Assembly: GCA_002305545.1 (NCBI GenBank)
Contig: DBRG01000010.1
Location: 1-39,473, forward strand
Origin: Bacteroidales bacterium UBA1374
Lineage (GTDB): Bacteria; Bacteroidota; Bacteroidia; Bacteroidales; UBA932
Reading direction: 5' to 3'
Length of the DNA stretch: 39,473 bases
Shown: positions 31,005-39,473 of the stretch, one piece after another
How the letters are laid out: each line of letters opens with the position of its first letter
How positions within the stretch are numbered: position 1 is the stretch's first letter
Position numbers and translations under genes: made by a program
The notes under the pieces: generated by a model
Told to the model about the DNA's origin: nothing
Database searches by the model: none
Seen by the model: the letters and a program-made list of their open reading frames with translations, nothing else

Positions 31005-31157
31005 ATGAAAAGGACATTTCAACCCTCTCAACGCAAACGCCGTAACAAACACGGGTTTCGTGAGCGTATGTCTACTCCCAACGGACGTCGCGTTCTTGCT
31101 GCCCGCCGTCGTCGCGGACGCAAAAAACTTACCGTATCCGACGAAGATCAGTTCTAG
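31005..31157 (+). CDS. rpmH: Ribosomal protein L34
   Basis: A 50-residue protein, short enough to be missed by length filters. Seen: MKRTFQPSQRKRRNKHGF, then RERMSTPNGRRVLAARRRRG, the L34 signature, and an extended acidic tail (LTVSDEDQF) common in Bacteroidota. Known: a component of the 50S subunit. It is in the gap between rsmG and the PASTA gene; the next gene starts 3 bases after its stop. Confidence 0.97.
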   Translation: MKRTFQPSQRKRRNKHGFRERMSTPNGRRVLAARRRRGRKKLTVSDEDQF

Positions 31158-31160
31158 AAA

Positions 31161-31976
31161 GTGTCTGGTAAAAAAACCATAAGGAGACCGATCCTCAGAA
31201 ACCTGCTGTGGATTTTTGTGTTCCTTGTTGTGCTTTTTATTATCACATACAGCTCTTTACACCTCTTCACACGTCACGGAAAAGGATTCCTGCTTCCCGA
31301 TTTTTCCGGCCTTTCGCTGGAAGAAGCGCAGGAGGTTGCCAGGCCGTTGCATCTGCGGCTGGAAGTGACCGACTCTCTTTACATCCCGGAATTACCCGCA
31401 GGCGTTGTTTTCAGACAGGTTCCTCCCGCCGGTCGTCATGTAAAAAAGAACCGCAGGGTAGAATTGACCGTCAACTCACTCCTTCCACGTCAGGTTGCCG
31501 TGCCTTCCCTGGTGGGCTATTCACTCAGGCAGGCCAAGGCTGAACTGGCTTCCATGGGCCTGAAGCTGGGACGTTTGGTTTACATTCCTGACATAGCCAC
31601 CAACAACGTGCTTCAACAGCTATACCAGGGCCAGCCGGTCGCACCCGGAGCATCTGTCAACATATACAGTGCTATTGACCTGGTGCTGGGGATGGCACCG
31701 GGCCACGAGTTGGCTTACATTCCCATGTTGTCAGGAAAGAGCCTGGAAGCTGCGTTGGACATCCTGAGTGATCATTCTTTGAATATTGGGAAAATAACCT
31801 ACGACCAGAGTGTTCTCACTGCTGCCGACACCCTGGCTGCCCGTATTTTCAGGCAATCCCCGGATTATACGCAGCAACCGGAGTGGCCCCTGGGGACATC
31901 AGTACACCTGAACCTGACCATAAATCCCGATTTGCTCATACTCCGTCAGATCCCCCTCACAGAAGATGACCTGTAA
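31161..31976 (+). CDS. PASTA-domain membrane protein
   Basis: A 271-residue protein. Seen: a basic N-terminus, one membrane segment (LLWIFVFLVVLFIITYSSL), and three PASTA repeats: LPDFSGLSLEEAQEVA..., VPSLVGYSLRQAKAELASMGL... and IPMLSGKSLEAALDILSDHSL.... Known: PASTA modules bind cell-wall precursors in Gram-positive kinases and also occur in Bacteroidota without a kinase domain. Location: inner membrane with periplasmic repeats. Start: GTG at 31161, three bases after L34; no nearby ATG fits. The stop is adjacent to the RluD ATG. Confidence 0.88.
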   Translation: MSGKKTIRRPILRNLLWIFVFLVVLFIITYSSLHLFTRHGKGFLLPDFSGLSLEEAQEVARPLHLRLEVTDSLYIPELPAGVVFRQVPPAGRHVKKNRRVELTVNSLLPRQVAVPSLVGYSLRQAKAELASMGLKLGRLVYIPDIATNNVLQQLYQGQPVAPGASVNIYSAIDLVLGMAPGHELAYIPMLSGKSLEAALDILSDHSLNIGKITYDQSVLTAADTLAARIFRQSPDYTQQPEWPLGTSVHLNLTINPDLLILRQIPLTEDDL

Positions 31977-33005
31977 ATGATAGATGAACAGGAACTTTTT
32001 GAACATTTTCATATTGTCGTGGACAAAGGGCAATCCCCTTTGAGAATTGACAGGTTCCTCACATCAAAACTGGAAGCCACATCACGAAACCGCATTCAGC
32101 TTGCAGCAGAATCTGAATACATTCTGGTAAACGGATCTCCCGTAAAAAGCAATTACAAAGTCAAACCCCTGGACGATGTACGGATCATGCTGCCCTTTGA
32201 AAAAAGGGAGTTCCGGCTGATTGCACAGGAAATGCCTCTGGATATTGTATTCCAGGACCAGGATATCCTGGTGGTGAACAAGCCGGCAGGACTCACCGTC
32301 CATCCGGGGCACGGCAATTACACCGGCACCCTGCTCAACGGGCTGGCCTGGTATTTTGGGGAGCGGGGAACCGTGCAAACAGACGATTCACACATGGGAG
32401 TCCTGGTGCACCGGATAGATAAAGACACATCGGGCCTTCTGGTGGTAGCGCGCTCAGAAGTGGCGCAATTCCGGCTGGCAAAACAATTCTTTGACCACTC
32501 CGCAGAACGGTTGTATATCGCCCTGGTATGGGGAGATATGGAAAATGACGAGGGTACGGTAACAGGCGATATCGCACGTCACCCCTCTGACCGTCTCCGG
32601 TTCCGTGTCTGCCCCCTGGGGGTAACCGGTAAGCATGCCGTTACCCATTACAGGGTAGTAGAACGTTTTGGTTACGTCACCCTAGTGGAGTGCCGGCTGG
32701 AAACAGGCAGGACCCACCAGATAAGGGTTCATATGGAATACATCGGACACCCCCTCTTTGGCGATGTGCGTTATGGCGGAGACCGCATCCGCAAAGGGAC
32801 AGTCTACAGTAAATACAAACAATTCATTGATAATTGCTTCGAGATTCTCCCCAGGCAGGCACTTCATGCCAAAACCCTGGGATTCATTCATCCCTCAACC
32901 GGGGAAAAAATGTTTTTCGAGGCGCCCTTGCCCGACGATATGAGTGAGGTCCTTAAGAAGTGGCGCCGGTTTGCTATTTCCGCACAATCCTCTGCGGATT
33001 CTTAG
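31977..33005 (+). CDS. rluD: RluD-like 23S rRNA pseudouridine synthase
   Basis: A 342-residue protein. Seen: an N-terminal S4 RNA-binding domain (residues 20-80), the family's HRIDKDTSG motif with catalytic Asp148, and CRLETGRTHQIRVHMEYIGHPLFGD. Known: RluD makes the pseudouridines of helix 69 in 23S rRNA; RluC and other RluA members are less likely given the S4 domain and the position behind a PASTA gene. Its start abuts the PASTA stop, and its end overlaps ruvC on the other strand by 32 bases. Confidence 0.92.
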   Translation: MIDEQELFEHFHIVVDKGQSPLRIDRFLTSKLEATSRNRIQLAAESEYILVNGSPVKSNYKVKPLDDVRIMLPFEKREFRLIAQEMPLDIVFQDQDILVVNKPAGLTVHPGHGNYTGTLLNGLAWYFGERGTVQTDDSHMGVLVHRIDKDTSGLLVVARSEVAQFRLAKQFFDHSAERLYIALVWGDMENDEGTVTGDIARHPSDRLRFRVCPLGVTGKHAVTHYRVVERFGYVTLVECRLETGRTHQIRVHMEYIGHPLFGDVRYGGDRIRKGTVYSKYKQFIDNCFEILPRQALHAKTLGFIHPSTGEKMFFEAPLPDDMSEVLKKWRRFAISAQSSADS

Positions 33006-33531
33006 CCACAAAAGCTTTCCAGGAACCGGCCGAAGATGTTTTCTGTGGCAATTCCAACTGGTTGGCGTGACATACGGCAACTGCCAGGGCATCTGTGGCA
33101 TCCAGGGATTCGGGCTCTTCTGTAAAATGAAGCATTTGCTTCAGCATGACGGCTACCTGTTCCTTGGAGGCCGCTCCCCTGCCTGTTACTGCCATCTTTA
33201 TCTTGCGTGGCGCATATTCACATACAGGCACGTTGCGCGATAAAGCCGCTGCTATAGCCACTCCCTGCGCCCTTCCCAGCTTGAGCATAGACTGGACATT
33301 CTTGCTGTAAAAAGGAGCTTCTATGGCCATGCAGTCGGGGTGGAATTCATCCAGCAATTCGTACATTTTTTCAAGTATATGACTCATCCTGCGGTAGTGA
33401 TCCTGTATGGATGACATCCGGACAACACCCAGCGCAAGGGTTTCCATCCTGGCCCCGCAGGTACGGATAACTCCATACCCCATAAGGCGTGTTCCGGGGT
33501 CTATCCCTATTATGATCCTTTCCTTAGTCAC
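32974..33531 (-). CDS. ruvC: Holliday junction resolvase RuvC
   Basis: A 185-residue protein. Seen: IIGIDPGT with Asp11, AIEAPFYSKN with Glu71, and SLDATDALAVA with Asp144 and Asp147, the four acidic catalytic residues, plus AGGAASKEQV-type loop residues (TGRGAASKEQVAVML). Known: it cuts Holliday junctions made by RuvAB. The gene is downstream of serS on the minus strand with 5 bp between them. It converges on rluD. Confidence 0.96.
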   Translation of the reverse strand: MTKERIIIGIDPGTRLMGYGVIRTCGARMETLALGVVRMSSIQDHYRRMSHILEKMYELLDEFHPDCMAIEAPFYSKNVQSMLKLGRAQGVAIAAALSRNVPVCEYAPRKIKMAVTGRGAASKEQVAVMLKQMLHFTEEPESLDATDALAVAVCHANQLELPQKTSSAGSWKAFVAKNPQRIVRK

Positions 33532-33536
33532 TTGAA

Positions 33537-34805
33537 TTATATCACTGAATAATGGAGGTATTTGTGCAATGCCCCTGGAATCATGATTCCCTCCGGTGTC
33601 TGGTTGTTCTCTAGCAGGGCCGCAACGATGCGGGGCAATGCCAGGGCGCTCCCGTTAAGGGTGTGCACCAGTTGGGTCTTGCCGTCTTCTGCCCTGAAAC
33701 GGGCTTTGAGCCTGTTGGACTGGAAGGTCTCAAAGTTAGAGACAGAACTGACCTCGAGCCAGCGCTGCTGGGCCGCCGAATACACTTCAAAATCATAAGT
33801 CATGGCCGAGGTGAAGCTCAAATCCCCACCGCACAGGCGCAGGATGCGATAGGGCAATTCCAGCATCTGTACCAGCCGTTCCACATGTTGGACCATCTGA
33901 TCCAGTGCCTGGTAAGAATGGTCGGGTTGCGTGAGCTGGACTATTTCCACCTTATCAAACTGGTGAAGCCTGTTCAGCCCCCTGACATCTTTTCCGTAAG
34001 AGCCGGCTTCACGGCGGAAACAGGGTGTGTAGGCGGTTATCTTCACGGGCAGCCGGGCTGCATCCAGGATGGTGTCGCGGTATATGTTGGTAAGCGGCAC
34101 CTCGGCAGTCGGTATCAGGTAATAATTGTCGAGTCCCACATGGTACATCTGTTCCCCCTTGTCGGGCAGCTGTCCCGTCCCGTATCCGGAATCTTCGTTC
34201 ACCAGTATCGGGGGCATGATCTCTGTGTATCCCGCCCGGGCATTCTGATCCAGGAAAAATTGGATCAGTCCCATCTCCAAGCGGGCTCCTTTTCCTTTAT
34301 ATACGGGAAAACCGGCCCCTGTAAGCTTGACTCCCAGGTCAAAATCAATCAAATCATATTTTTTGGCCAGTTCCCAATGGGGAAGTGCTCCTTCAGGCAG
34401 ATTTGGTTTTTGTCCGCCCTCACGGACCAGGACATTGTCCGCGGCTCCTTCTCCCCTGACCACCAGCTTATTGGGAATATTTGGAAGTGTAACTAGCAGC
34501 TCGTTCAGTTCTTTCTCAAACTTTTCCTGGTCAGCGATCAGAGCCTTTACCTTTTCCTTGCTTTCGCCTGCGCTCTTTTTGATCTCAGCAACCTGGTCAA
34601 GTTTCCCTTCTGCCATGAGCTTCCCGATCCGGGATGCCGTCTTTTTTTGCTCTGCAGTCAAAGCATCGGCTTCTGTCTGTGCTGCCCTCCTGCGGGTATC
34701 CAGATCCAATATCTGCCGTATGACCGGAACGGCATCAAGATTCCTTACGGCCAGCCGTTCTGCCACAAAATCGGGATCCTCTCTTAATAGTTTAATTGTT
34801 AACAT
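33537..34805 (-). CDS. serS: Seryl-tRNA synthetase
   Basis: A 422-residue protein from the chosen start. Seen: MLTIKLLREDPDFVAERLAVRN start typical for SerRS, an N-terminal coiled-coil arm (residues 30-100, with TAEQKKTASRIGKLMAEGK), class II motif 2 (FRREAGSYGKDVRGLNRLHQFDK) and motif 3 with FTSAMTYDFEV and RIVAALLENNQ. Known: it charges tRNA-Ser and tRNA-Sec. The frame extends to 34844, but MLTIK at 34805 is the family start and avoids overlapping the transporter gene. It lies 4 bp after that gene. Confidence 0.96.
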   Translation of the reverse strand: MLTIKLLREDPDFVAERLAVRNLDAVPVIRQILDLDTRRRAAQTEADALTAEQKKTASRIGKLMAEGKLDQVAEIKKSAGESKEKVKALIADQEKFEKELNELLVTLPNIPNKLVVRGEGAADNVLVREGGQKPNLPEGALPHWELAKKYDLIDFDLGVKLTGAGFPVYKGKGARLEMGLIQFFLDQNARAGYTEIMPPILVNEDSGYGTGQLPDKGEQMYHVGLDNYYLIPTAEVPLTNIYRDTILDAARLPVKITAYTPCFRREAGSYGKDVRGLNRLHQFDKVEIVQLTQPDHSYQALDQMVQHVERLVQMLELPYRILRLCGGDLSFTSAMTYDFEVYSAAQQRWLEVSSVSNFETFQSNRLKARFRAEDGKTQLVHTLNGSALALPRIVAALLENNQTPEGIMIPGALHKYLHYSVI

Positions 34806-34809
34806 TGTA

Positions 34810-36528
34810 TCATGATTTAATTTCCATGATAGATTCGGAAACATTGATTATAAAGTCCCCTACCCGTTCAAGCTCTGCGATAAGGTCCATATAATAAACG
34901 CCTGAAAGATAATCATATTCATTTTTCCCCAGGCTTAACAAATTGCCCTCTCTGATCATATCGCGGTATTTGTTGATGTCTTTTTCAGCATCCAGGGCAT
35001 TGTCTATGTTGTTCAGTTTTGTATAGCCGGCCTGAAGGTTGAATAGCATGATCTCATAGCCTTTGTCTACCAGGTCCATCATCCCGAGAACATTGTGTGT
35101 CATACGCTCATCAAAGAAAACATTGTTGTTCCGCTTTCTCTGCAGTATCCTTCCCAGGTTATATCCCGAGTCACCCATGCTTTCCATTTCTCCAATGATC
35201 TTATACATGGACTGGATCCTGTTCCCGGACTCCGCGCTGATTCCTTCATCCCCTATCTTGTTCAGGTATTCTGCAATTTCGAATTCTATCCTGTCTGATA
35301 CTTCCTCATAGTAAGAAATCTTTTTGAACAAGGTGTCGAATTCATCATTATCCTTGACATCCAGGGCATTCCTGATAATGCCATATTGTCGTGTTATGAT
35401 ATTCCCGAAGTGTATGATCTCCTGTTTAGCCTGGTCAAGTGATAATTCAGCCGTGCTCAACAAACCTGCCTGGATGAATTTGAGGCGGTACTTTTCTTCT
35501 TCCTTCGGGCTCTTTATCACAAAGGTTACTATTTTCACCAAAACGGGAATAAACCAGATCAACAGGGACGTGTTGATTACGTTGAACAGGGTGTGGAGCA
35601 TGGATACGGCATAGATCATAGCATTGCCGGATGCCACAGGATCAGCTGCCTGGGCAATGGGAATGAATGGATCGGCCCCGCCAAGTCCGGTTATTATGGT
35701 TCCAACCAGCCTGAGGAACGGGCCGAATAAAGCCACTGCCCAGATCACTCCTATCAAATTAAAAAACGTATGCGCCAGGGCAGCCCGTTTAGCAGAAACA
35801 TTTCCAACGGCCGCTGCAATATTTGCAGTAATGGTTGTACCTATGTTTTCTCCCAGCACCATGGCTGCTGCAATCTCAAATGGGATCCATCCGTAATTGA
35901 CCATGACCAGGGTAAGGGCCACTGTGGCACTGGAAGATTGTAATACCATGGTAAGCAGTGTACCAACTCCTACGAAGATCAGGACAGACCAGAAACCATG
36001 TCCGGTAAAATTTTGCAGAAATTGTAAGGTCTCGGGGCTCGAACTCAGATCGGGCACGGAATCTTTCAGGAAGGTAAGGCCGAGAAACAAAAGTGCAAAT
36101 CCGATGAGCATCTCTCCCGTATTTTTCCGTTTCTGCCTTTTGGACATGAACATGATGAATCCGACGGCTATCAGCGGTATTGCCAATATGGCTATATCGG
36201 CTTTGAAACCCAACAGGGATACTATCCAGGCCGTAACCGTTGTACCGATATTGGCTCCCATGATCACCCCGATTGCCTGCGCGAGGGTTAGCAGTCCGGC
36301 ATTGACAAAACTCACTACCATTACGGTAGTGGCGCTGGAGGATTGTATGATGGACGTGATGGCCACACCGGTAAGAACACCTTTCAGGGGATTGGACGTT
36401 ATTGAGGAAAGGATACGGCGCAGTCTGTCTCCGGCAATTTTCTGCAGAGATTCACTCATCAGGGTCATGCCATAGAGAAAAAGGCCCAGTGAGCCTGCAA
36501 GGTTAAGAATTTGCAGTACAGTACTCAT
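34810..36528 (-). CDS. Na+/phosphate cotransporter with PhoU-like tail
   Basis: A 572-residue protein. Seen: two inverted repeat halves, each with an SSS motif (IIQSSSATTVMVVSFVNAG and VLQSSSATVALTLVMVNYG) and GANIGTT / GENIGTT loops, about eight membrane segments over residues 1-340, then a helical PhoU-like domain. Known: the NptA/DUF47-type family carries phosphate with sodium. It is first in a minus-strand group with serS and ruvC. A CATCTTTG -7 box precedes it. Confidence 0.92.
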   Translation of the reverse strand: MSTVLQILNLAGSLGLFLYGMTLMSESLQKIAGDRLRRILSSITSNPLKGVLTGVAITSIIQSSSATTVMVVSFVNAGLLTLAQAIGVIMGANIGTTVTAWIVSLLGFKADIAILAIPLIAVGFIMFMSKRQKRKNTGEMLIGFALLFLGLTFLKDSVPDLSSSPETLQFLQNFTGHGFWSVLIFVGVGTLLTMVLQSSSATVALTLVMVNYGWIPFEIAAAMVLGENIGTTITANIAAAVGNVSAKRAALAHTFFNLIGVIWAVALFGPFLRLVGTIITGLGGADPFIPIAQAADPVASGNAMIYAVSMLHTLFNVINTSLLIWFIPVLVKIVTFVIKSPKEEEKYRLKFIQAGLLSTAELSLDQAKQEIIHFGNIITRQYGIIRNALDVKDNDEFDTLFKKISYYEEVSDRIEFEIAEYLNKIGDEGISAESGNRIQSMYKIIGEMESMGDSGYNLGRILQRKRNNNVFFDERMTHNVLGMMDLVDKGYEIMLFNLQAGYTKLNNIDNALDAEKDINKYRDMIREGNLLSLGKNEYDYLSGVYYMDLIAELERVGDFIINVSESIMEIKS

Positions 36529-36546
36529 ATTTCAAAAATTTCACTG

Positions 36547-36554
36547 CAAAGATG
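36547..36554 (-). promoter_or_regulatory. -7 box of the Na/Pi transporter gene
   Basis: CATCTTTG on the minus strand is one base off TAnnTTTG and lies 18 bases before the ATG, in the divergent region shared with the chitinase-like gene. Confidence 0.45.
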
Positions 36555-36566
36555 CATTGTTTTTTG

Positions 36567-36574
36567 TATTTTTG
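36567..36574 (+). promoter_or_regulatory. -7 box of the ThuA-GH18 gene; decides the start codon
   Basis: TATTTTTG is an exact TAnnTTTG, 21 bases before ATG 36596. It lies downstream of the in-frame ATG-like start at 36557, which is therefore rejected. Confidence 0.5.
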
Positions 36575-36595
36575 GTAAAGAAAATCGTGACAATT

Positions 36596-38320
36596 ATGAA
36601 CATACGCAGAATATTCCTGTTGGTTATTTCCACCGCAAGCCTGCTAACCACCTATGCACAAAGCTCTCCTGCCCCCACCCCTGCCGCTTCCTCGGTCAGG
36701 ATCCTGGCATTTTATAACCCACAGGAGGACCCTTCCCATGTTGCTTTTGCAGAAAGTGCCGTATCCTTTTTTTCCGGACTCAATGGGAGCAGGGATCTGA
36801 GCTTTGAAGCCACTACTGATCCCGCAGCCATGGACCAGGAGAATTTAAGGGATGTTGATGTGGTTATGATGCTCAATTATATTCCTCTGGACAAGAAGCA
36901 ACGAAAAGTGTTTGAAGAATACATGGACAACGGGGGCCGGTGGATAGGTTTTCACAAGGCCGCATTATACAGGGAAGGAGATTGGCCCTGGTTCACCCGG
37001 TTCCTGGGAGGTGTGGCTTTTGCAGACTACAACTGGCCGCCCCTGCCAACCCCCATACGGATGGAAGACCCCCTGCACCCGGTCTGCAAAGGTGTCCCTG
37101 AACGTTTTATTGCGCCTGCCAACGAATGGTACCGTTTTTCACCCGGTTTGCGTGAAAATCCGGCAGTCCAGGTACTGGCCAGCGTGGCTGCAGAATCGTT
37201 CCCCCTGGGCATATCCAGGATTTTTGAAAGCGAAGACCTACCCATTGCATGGGCAAACAGGCAATACCGCATGGTATATTTGAATATGGGGCACGGTGGC
37301 AACGGGTTTTCGGATGCATCGCAAAACCTGCTTTTTACCAATGCATTACAGTGGCTCCTTGCCCCCGGTATGCCCGTAGAAGAGAAAGTGGCTGTAGCCT
37401 ATGTGACATCATGGAAAGCAGCGATTCCGGATCCTGCCTGTATCACCCACATAAACTATGCTTTCGGACACGTTAACGAGACTTTTGACGGGGTGATCGT
37501 TGACAATCCCGAAAGGCTCAGGCAGATCGTAGCCTTGAAAAAACAAAAACCATCCCTCAAGGTGCTGCTCTCCATCGGCGGCTGGGGCAGCGGGCGTTTT
37601 AGTGAAATGGTCTCCAGTGACACCTTAAGAGACTCTTTTGCAAGGGATTGCAGGCGTGTTGTGGAAGACTTCGGCCTGGACGGCATTGACATCGATTGGG
37701 AATATCCCACAAACCAGGGCCCCGGTATATCCCATGCTCCGGAAGACACCAGGAATTTCACGCTGTTGATGCGCGATATCCGCAAACACTTGCCAGATGG
37801 CATGCTTCTTACACTGGCTACCGCTGCCAGCGGGAAATTCATAGATTTCAAATCCATTACCGGCTACGTGGATTTTGTCAATATCATGACGTACGATATC
37901 GCCCTGCCTCCCTTCCATCATTCCGGCCTGTATCCGTCCTCCATGACAGGAAACCTTTCCTGTTACGAATCGGTCCTGGCCCACGTCAGGGCAGGATTCC
38001 CGCTAGACAGGCTTGTTTTGGGAATACCTTTCTATGGAAAAACCGCCCCTGATTTTCCACAGGGCATGGGAGGTTACGGAAAGCTCATACAGCTGGAAGG
38101 ATATGAAAAATGCTGGGATGACATAGCCAAAGGCCCTTACCTGAAAGACAGCACCGGCAAGGTTGTATGCACGTATGACAACCCGCGCTCCATAGGTTAC
38201 AAATGCCGCTTTATTAACAATTATGGAATGAGAGGGGCCATGTACTGGGAATACGAAGGGGATGACCAGGAGGGCTCCCTCAGAAAGGCTGTCTTTGAAG
38301 GCGTGTTTGGCCATGAATAA
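36596..38320 (+). CDS. Secreted ThuA-like domain fused to GH18 chitinase-like domain
   Basis: A 574-residue protein. Seen: a signal peptide (MNIRRIFLLVISTASLLTTYAQ); residues 30-255 are ThuA-like (ILAFYNPQEDPSHVAFAESAVSFF, VVMMLNYIPLD, GGRWIGFHKAALY, WANRQYRMVYLNMGHGGNGF); residues 260-574 are GH18 with SIGGWGSGRF, the catalytic DGIDIDWEYP (Glu369), and MTYDI. Known: GH18 cuts chitin or related N-acetylglucosamine glycans, and ThuA is a sugar-linked glutamine-amidotransferase-like fold. Inferred: secreted glycan degradation. Both domains look complete. It is followed by the Rid/chorismatase-like gene 11 bases later. Confidence 0.9.
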   Translation: MNIRRIFLLVISTASLLTTYAQSSPAPTPAASSVRILAFYNPQEDPSHVAFAESAVSFFSGLNGSRDLSFEATTDPAAMDQENLRDVDVVMMLNYIPLDKKQRKVFEEYMDNGGRWIGFHKAALYREGDWPWFTRFLGGVAFADYNWPPLPTPIRMEDPLHPVCKGVPERFIAPANEWYRFSPGLRENPAVQVLASVAAESFPLGISRIFESEDLPIAWANRQYRMVYLNMGHGGNGFSDASQNLLFTNALQWLLAPGMPVEEKVAVAYVTSWKAAIPDPACITHINYAFGHVNETFDGVIVDNPERLRQIVALKKQKPSLKVLLSIGGWGSGRFSEMVSSDTLRDSFARDCRRVVEDFGLDGIDIDWEYPTNQGPGISHAPEDTRNFTLLMRDIRKHLPDGMLLTLATAASGKFIDFKSITGYVDFVNIMTYDIALPPFHHSGLYPSSMTGNLSCYESVLAHVRAGFPLDRLVLGIPFYGKTAPDFPQGMGGYGKLIQLEGYEKCWDDIAKGPYLKDSTGKVVCTYDNPRSIGYKCRFINNYGMRGAMYWEYEGDDQEGSLRKAVFEGVFGHE

Positions 38321-38331
38321 TTTTTTTGGTC

Positions 38332-39456
38332 ATGGAGTTTTTGCATCACATATTTTCAAATAATCCGGAATGTTCTGTACAGGTTTCCTCTTTCACCCCT
38401 GCTTCGGGTGATAATTCCGAGCACCACATGATTTTTCAGTTCTCCGGCAAGAGAAGCAATGATCCCGGTGCAACAAATGCAGGTAATGACTGCATGGCCG
38501 TTTTACATTCCTGCATGCAAGAGTGGCTTTCCCGGGACCCTTACCGTGATTCGGAGCGGGTTTTTGTCAGGTATTTCCTGAAAGATGCTTCAGTGCAACG
38601 GTCCCGTATCCATACCAGGGAGTTGTTCCCGGCCACATGTGCCGTGTCTTTTATTGAGCAACCGCCTGCAAACAAAACAGAAATGGCCGTATGGATCTAT
38701 TTGAGAGACAAAGGGAGTGTACCGGAAAGGTATACCCACTTCTGGACTACAGAAAAATTTTGTCTGGCAGGCAATGTAACCCAACAGACACGCAAATTGC
38801 TCATGGATTACCAGCAATGGCTGCATATAAAGGGATGCAACATGAAGGACCATTGCCTGAGAACCTGGTTCTTCATTAAAGACATTGATGCAAATTACTC
38901 TGCCTTTGCCAAGTCCCGTACCGAATACTTCGAGGAGATTGGTATGGATAAGGACACGCACTATATTGCCAGTACGGGAATAGAAGGCAGCAACGGGGCT
39001 CCCGCCTCGTATGTGACCATGGACGCATACGCTGTCAGTGGACTTGAGCCTGACCGTATTACCTACCTCAGGGGGCTGACCCACCTGAGTCCCACAAATA
39101 TATACGGGGTCACCTTCGAGCGGGGCGTGGCGCTGCGCTTTGATGACCGTACGCAGATCCTGATCTCGGGCACTGCCAGCATTGACCAATGGGGCAACGT
39201 GATGCACCTGGATGATATTAAATCACAGACCCTCAGGATGTGGAAGAATGTAGAAGTGCTGTTGCATGAAGCGGGAAGCGGTTATGAAGACGTGGCACAG
39301 ATCATTGTATACCTGCGCAGGCAGGAGGACTATGAACTGGTTGATGACTTGTTCCGTAGCCGCTTTCCGTCCATCCCCACCCTCATCGTCATGGGCAGGG
39401 TCTGCCGCCCCACCTGGCTCATAGAAATGGAGTGCATTGCAATCACACACGCTTAG
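38332..39456 (+). CDS. Rid/YjgF-superfamily protein, chorismatase (FkbO/Hyg5)-like
   Basis: About 374 residues. Seen: a C-terminal YjgF/Rid domain (ALRFDDRTQILISGTASIDQWGNVMHLDDIKSQTLRMWKNVEVLLHEAGSGYEDVAQIIVYLR) preceded by a second, more diverged half, and the central YIASTGIEGSNGAP. This two-domain layout resembles chorismatases, which cleave chorismate to hydroxybenzoates or dihydroxycyclohexadiene acids. Known: Rid proteins also deaminate reactive imines. Inferred: chorismatase-like; the active-site set cannot be verified by eye. ATG 38332 is chosen over TTG 38326. It follows the chitinase-like gene in what looks like an operon, with no clear functional link. Confidence 0.75.
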   Translation: MEFLHHIFSNNPECSVQVSSFTPASGDNSEHHMIFQFSGKRSNDPGATNAGNDCMAVLHSCMQEWLSRDPYRDSERVFVRYFLKDASVQRSRIHTRELFPATCAVSFIEQPPANKTEMAVWIYLRDKGSVPERYTHFWTTEKFCLAGNVTQQTRKLLMDYQQWLHIKGCNMKDHCLRTWFFIKDIDANYSAFAKSRTEYFEEIGMDKDTHYIASTGIEGSNGAPASYVTMDAYAVSGLEPDRITYLRGLTHLSPTNIYGVTFERGVALRFDDRTQILISGTASIDQWGNVMHLDDIKSQTLRMWKNVEVLLHEAGSGYEDVAQIIVYLRRQEDYELVDDLFRSRFPSIPTLIVMGRVCRPTWLIEMECIAITHA

Positions 39457-39473
39457 CTTAAGCCGGGGCTTTA

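Noticed and set aside
39459..39473. A hairpin (AAGCC/GGCTT) at the right edge as a terminator
   Set aside because: The stem is only 5 bp with a 2-base loop, and the window ends before any T-run can be seen.

Overview
The window looks like a chromosomal segment of a Bacteroidota bacterium, most likely of the order Bacteroidales; I cannot place it further. The evidence is promoter -7 boxes of the TAnnTTTG type, few Shine-Dalgarno sites, lipoprotein-rich operons, a Ser-type sulfatase beside its anaerobic maturase, tandem GH53 and ThuA-GH18 carbohydrate-active enzymes, and a Bacteroidota-style RsmG / L34 / PASTA / RluD gene order.

Layout. (1) Positions 1-8380 are accessory DNA with mixed base composition: an AT-rich PD-(D/E)XK nuclease-like gene; a nucleotidyltransferase with a small membrane protein; a protein that may have an EVE-like N-terminus and a Cys-pair C-terminus; an operon of a beta-CASP metallo-hydrolase and a shortened, catalytically eroded DNA polymerase III alpha-like protein; an AT-rich Fic gene; and a WYL regulator. 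Most of this block lies between two related direct repeats (about 1297-1376 and 7905-7962). The WYL gene and the beta-CASP operon share leader sequence and a 12-13 bp candidate operator. This is the best candidate for an undescribed system. (2) Positions 7966-8380 hold no gene but are full of palindromes, including two 100-bp elements set exactly 130 bp apart. (3) Positions 8381-13471 form one tight minus-strand operon: CsgG-like protein, small lipoprotein, DUF4810 and DUF799 lipoproteins, a lipoprotein sulfatase and its radical-SAM maturase. (4) Positions 13472-18138 hold a macro-like protein between two copies of another palindromic repeat, a ZupT-like transporter, a hemerythrin-LuxR protein and a tandem-domain galactanase. 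(5) Positions 18123-25364 carry Uup (ABC-F), a plus-strand operon (HdeD-like protein, glycerate kinase, FecCD-type permease and ATPase, nitroreductase), and an aminotransferase. (6) Positions 25522-33005 are a long plus-strand housekeeping run: QueD, PolA, a GT2, a sigma factor, RsmG, L34, a PASTA protein and RluD. (7) Positions 32974-39473 hold ruvC, serS and a Na/Pi cotransporter on the minus strand, then a ThuA-GH18 protein and a Rid/chorismatase-like protein on the plus strand.

How the genes work together. The sulfatase and maturase form a clear enzyme-activator pair placed inside an envelope-lipoprotein operon. In region 1 the inferred logic is a WYL regulator controlling a nuclease-like metallo-hydrolase and a DnaE remnant, with Fic, nucleotidyltransferase and nuclease genes nearby, which resembles a defence or stress island. 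That reading is inference: no phage, integrase or transposase gene is visible. No rRNA, tRNA or CRISPR array was found.
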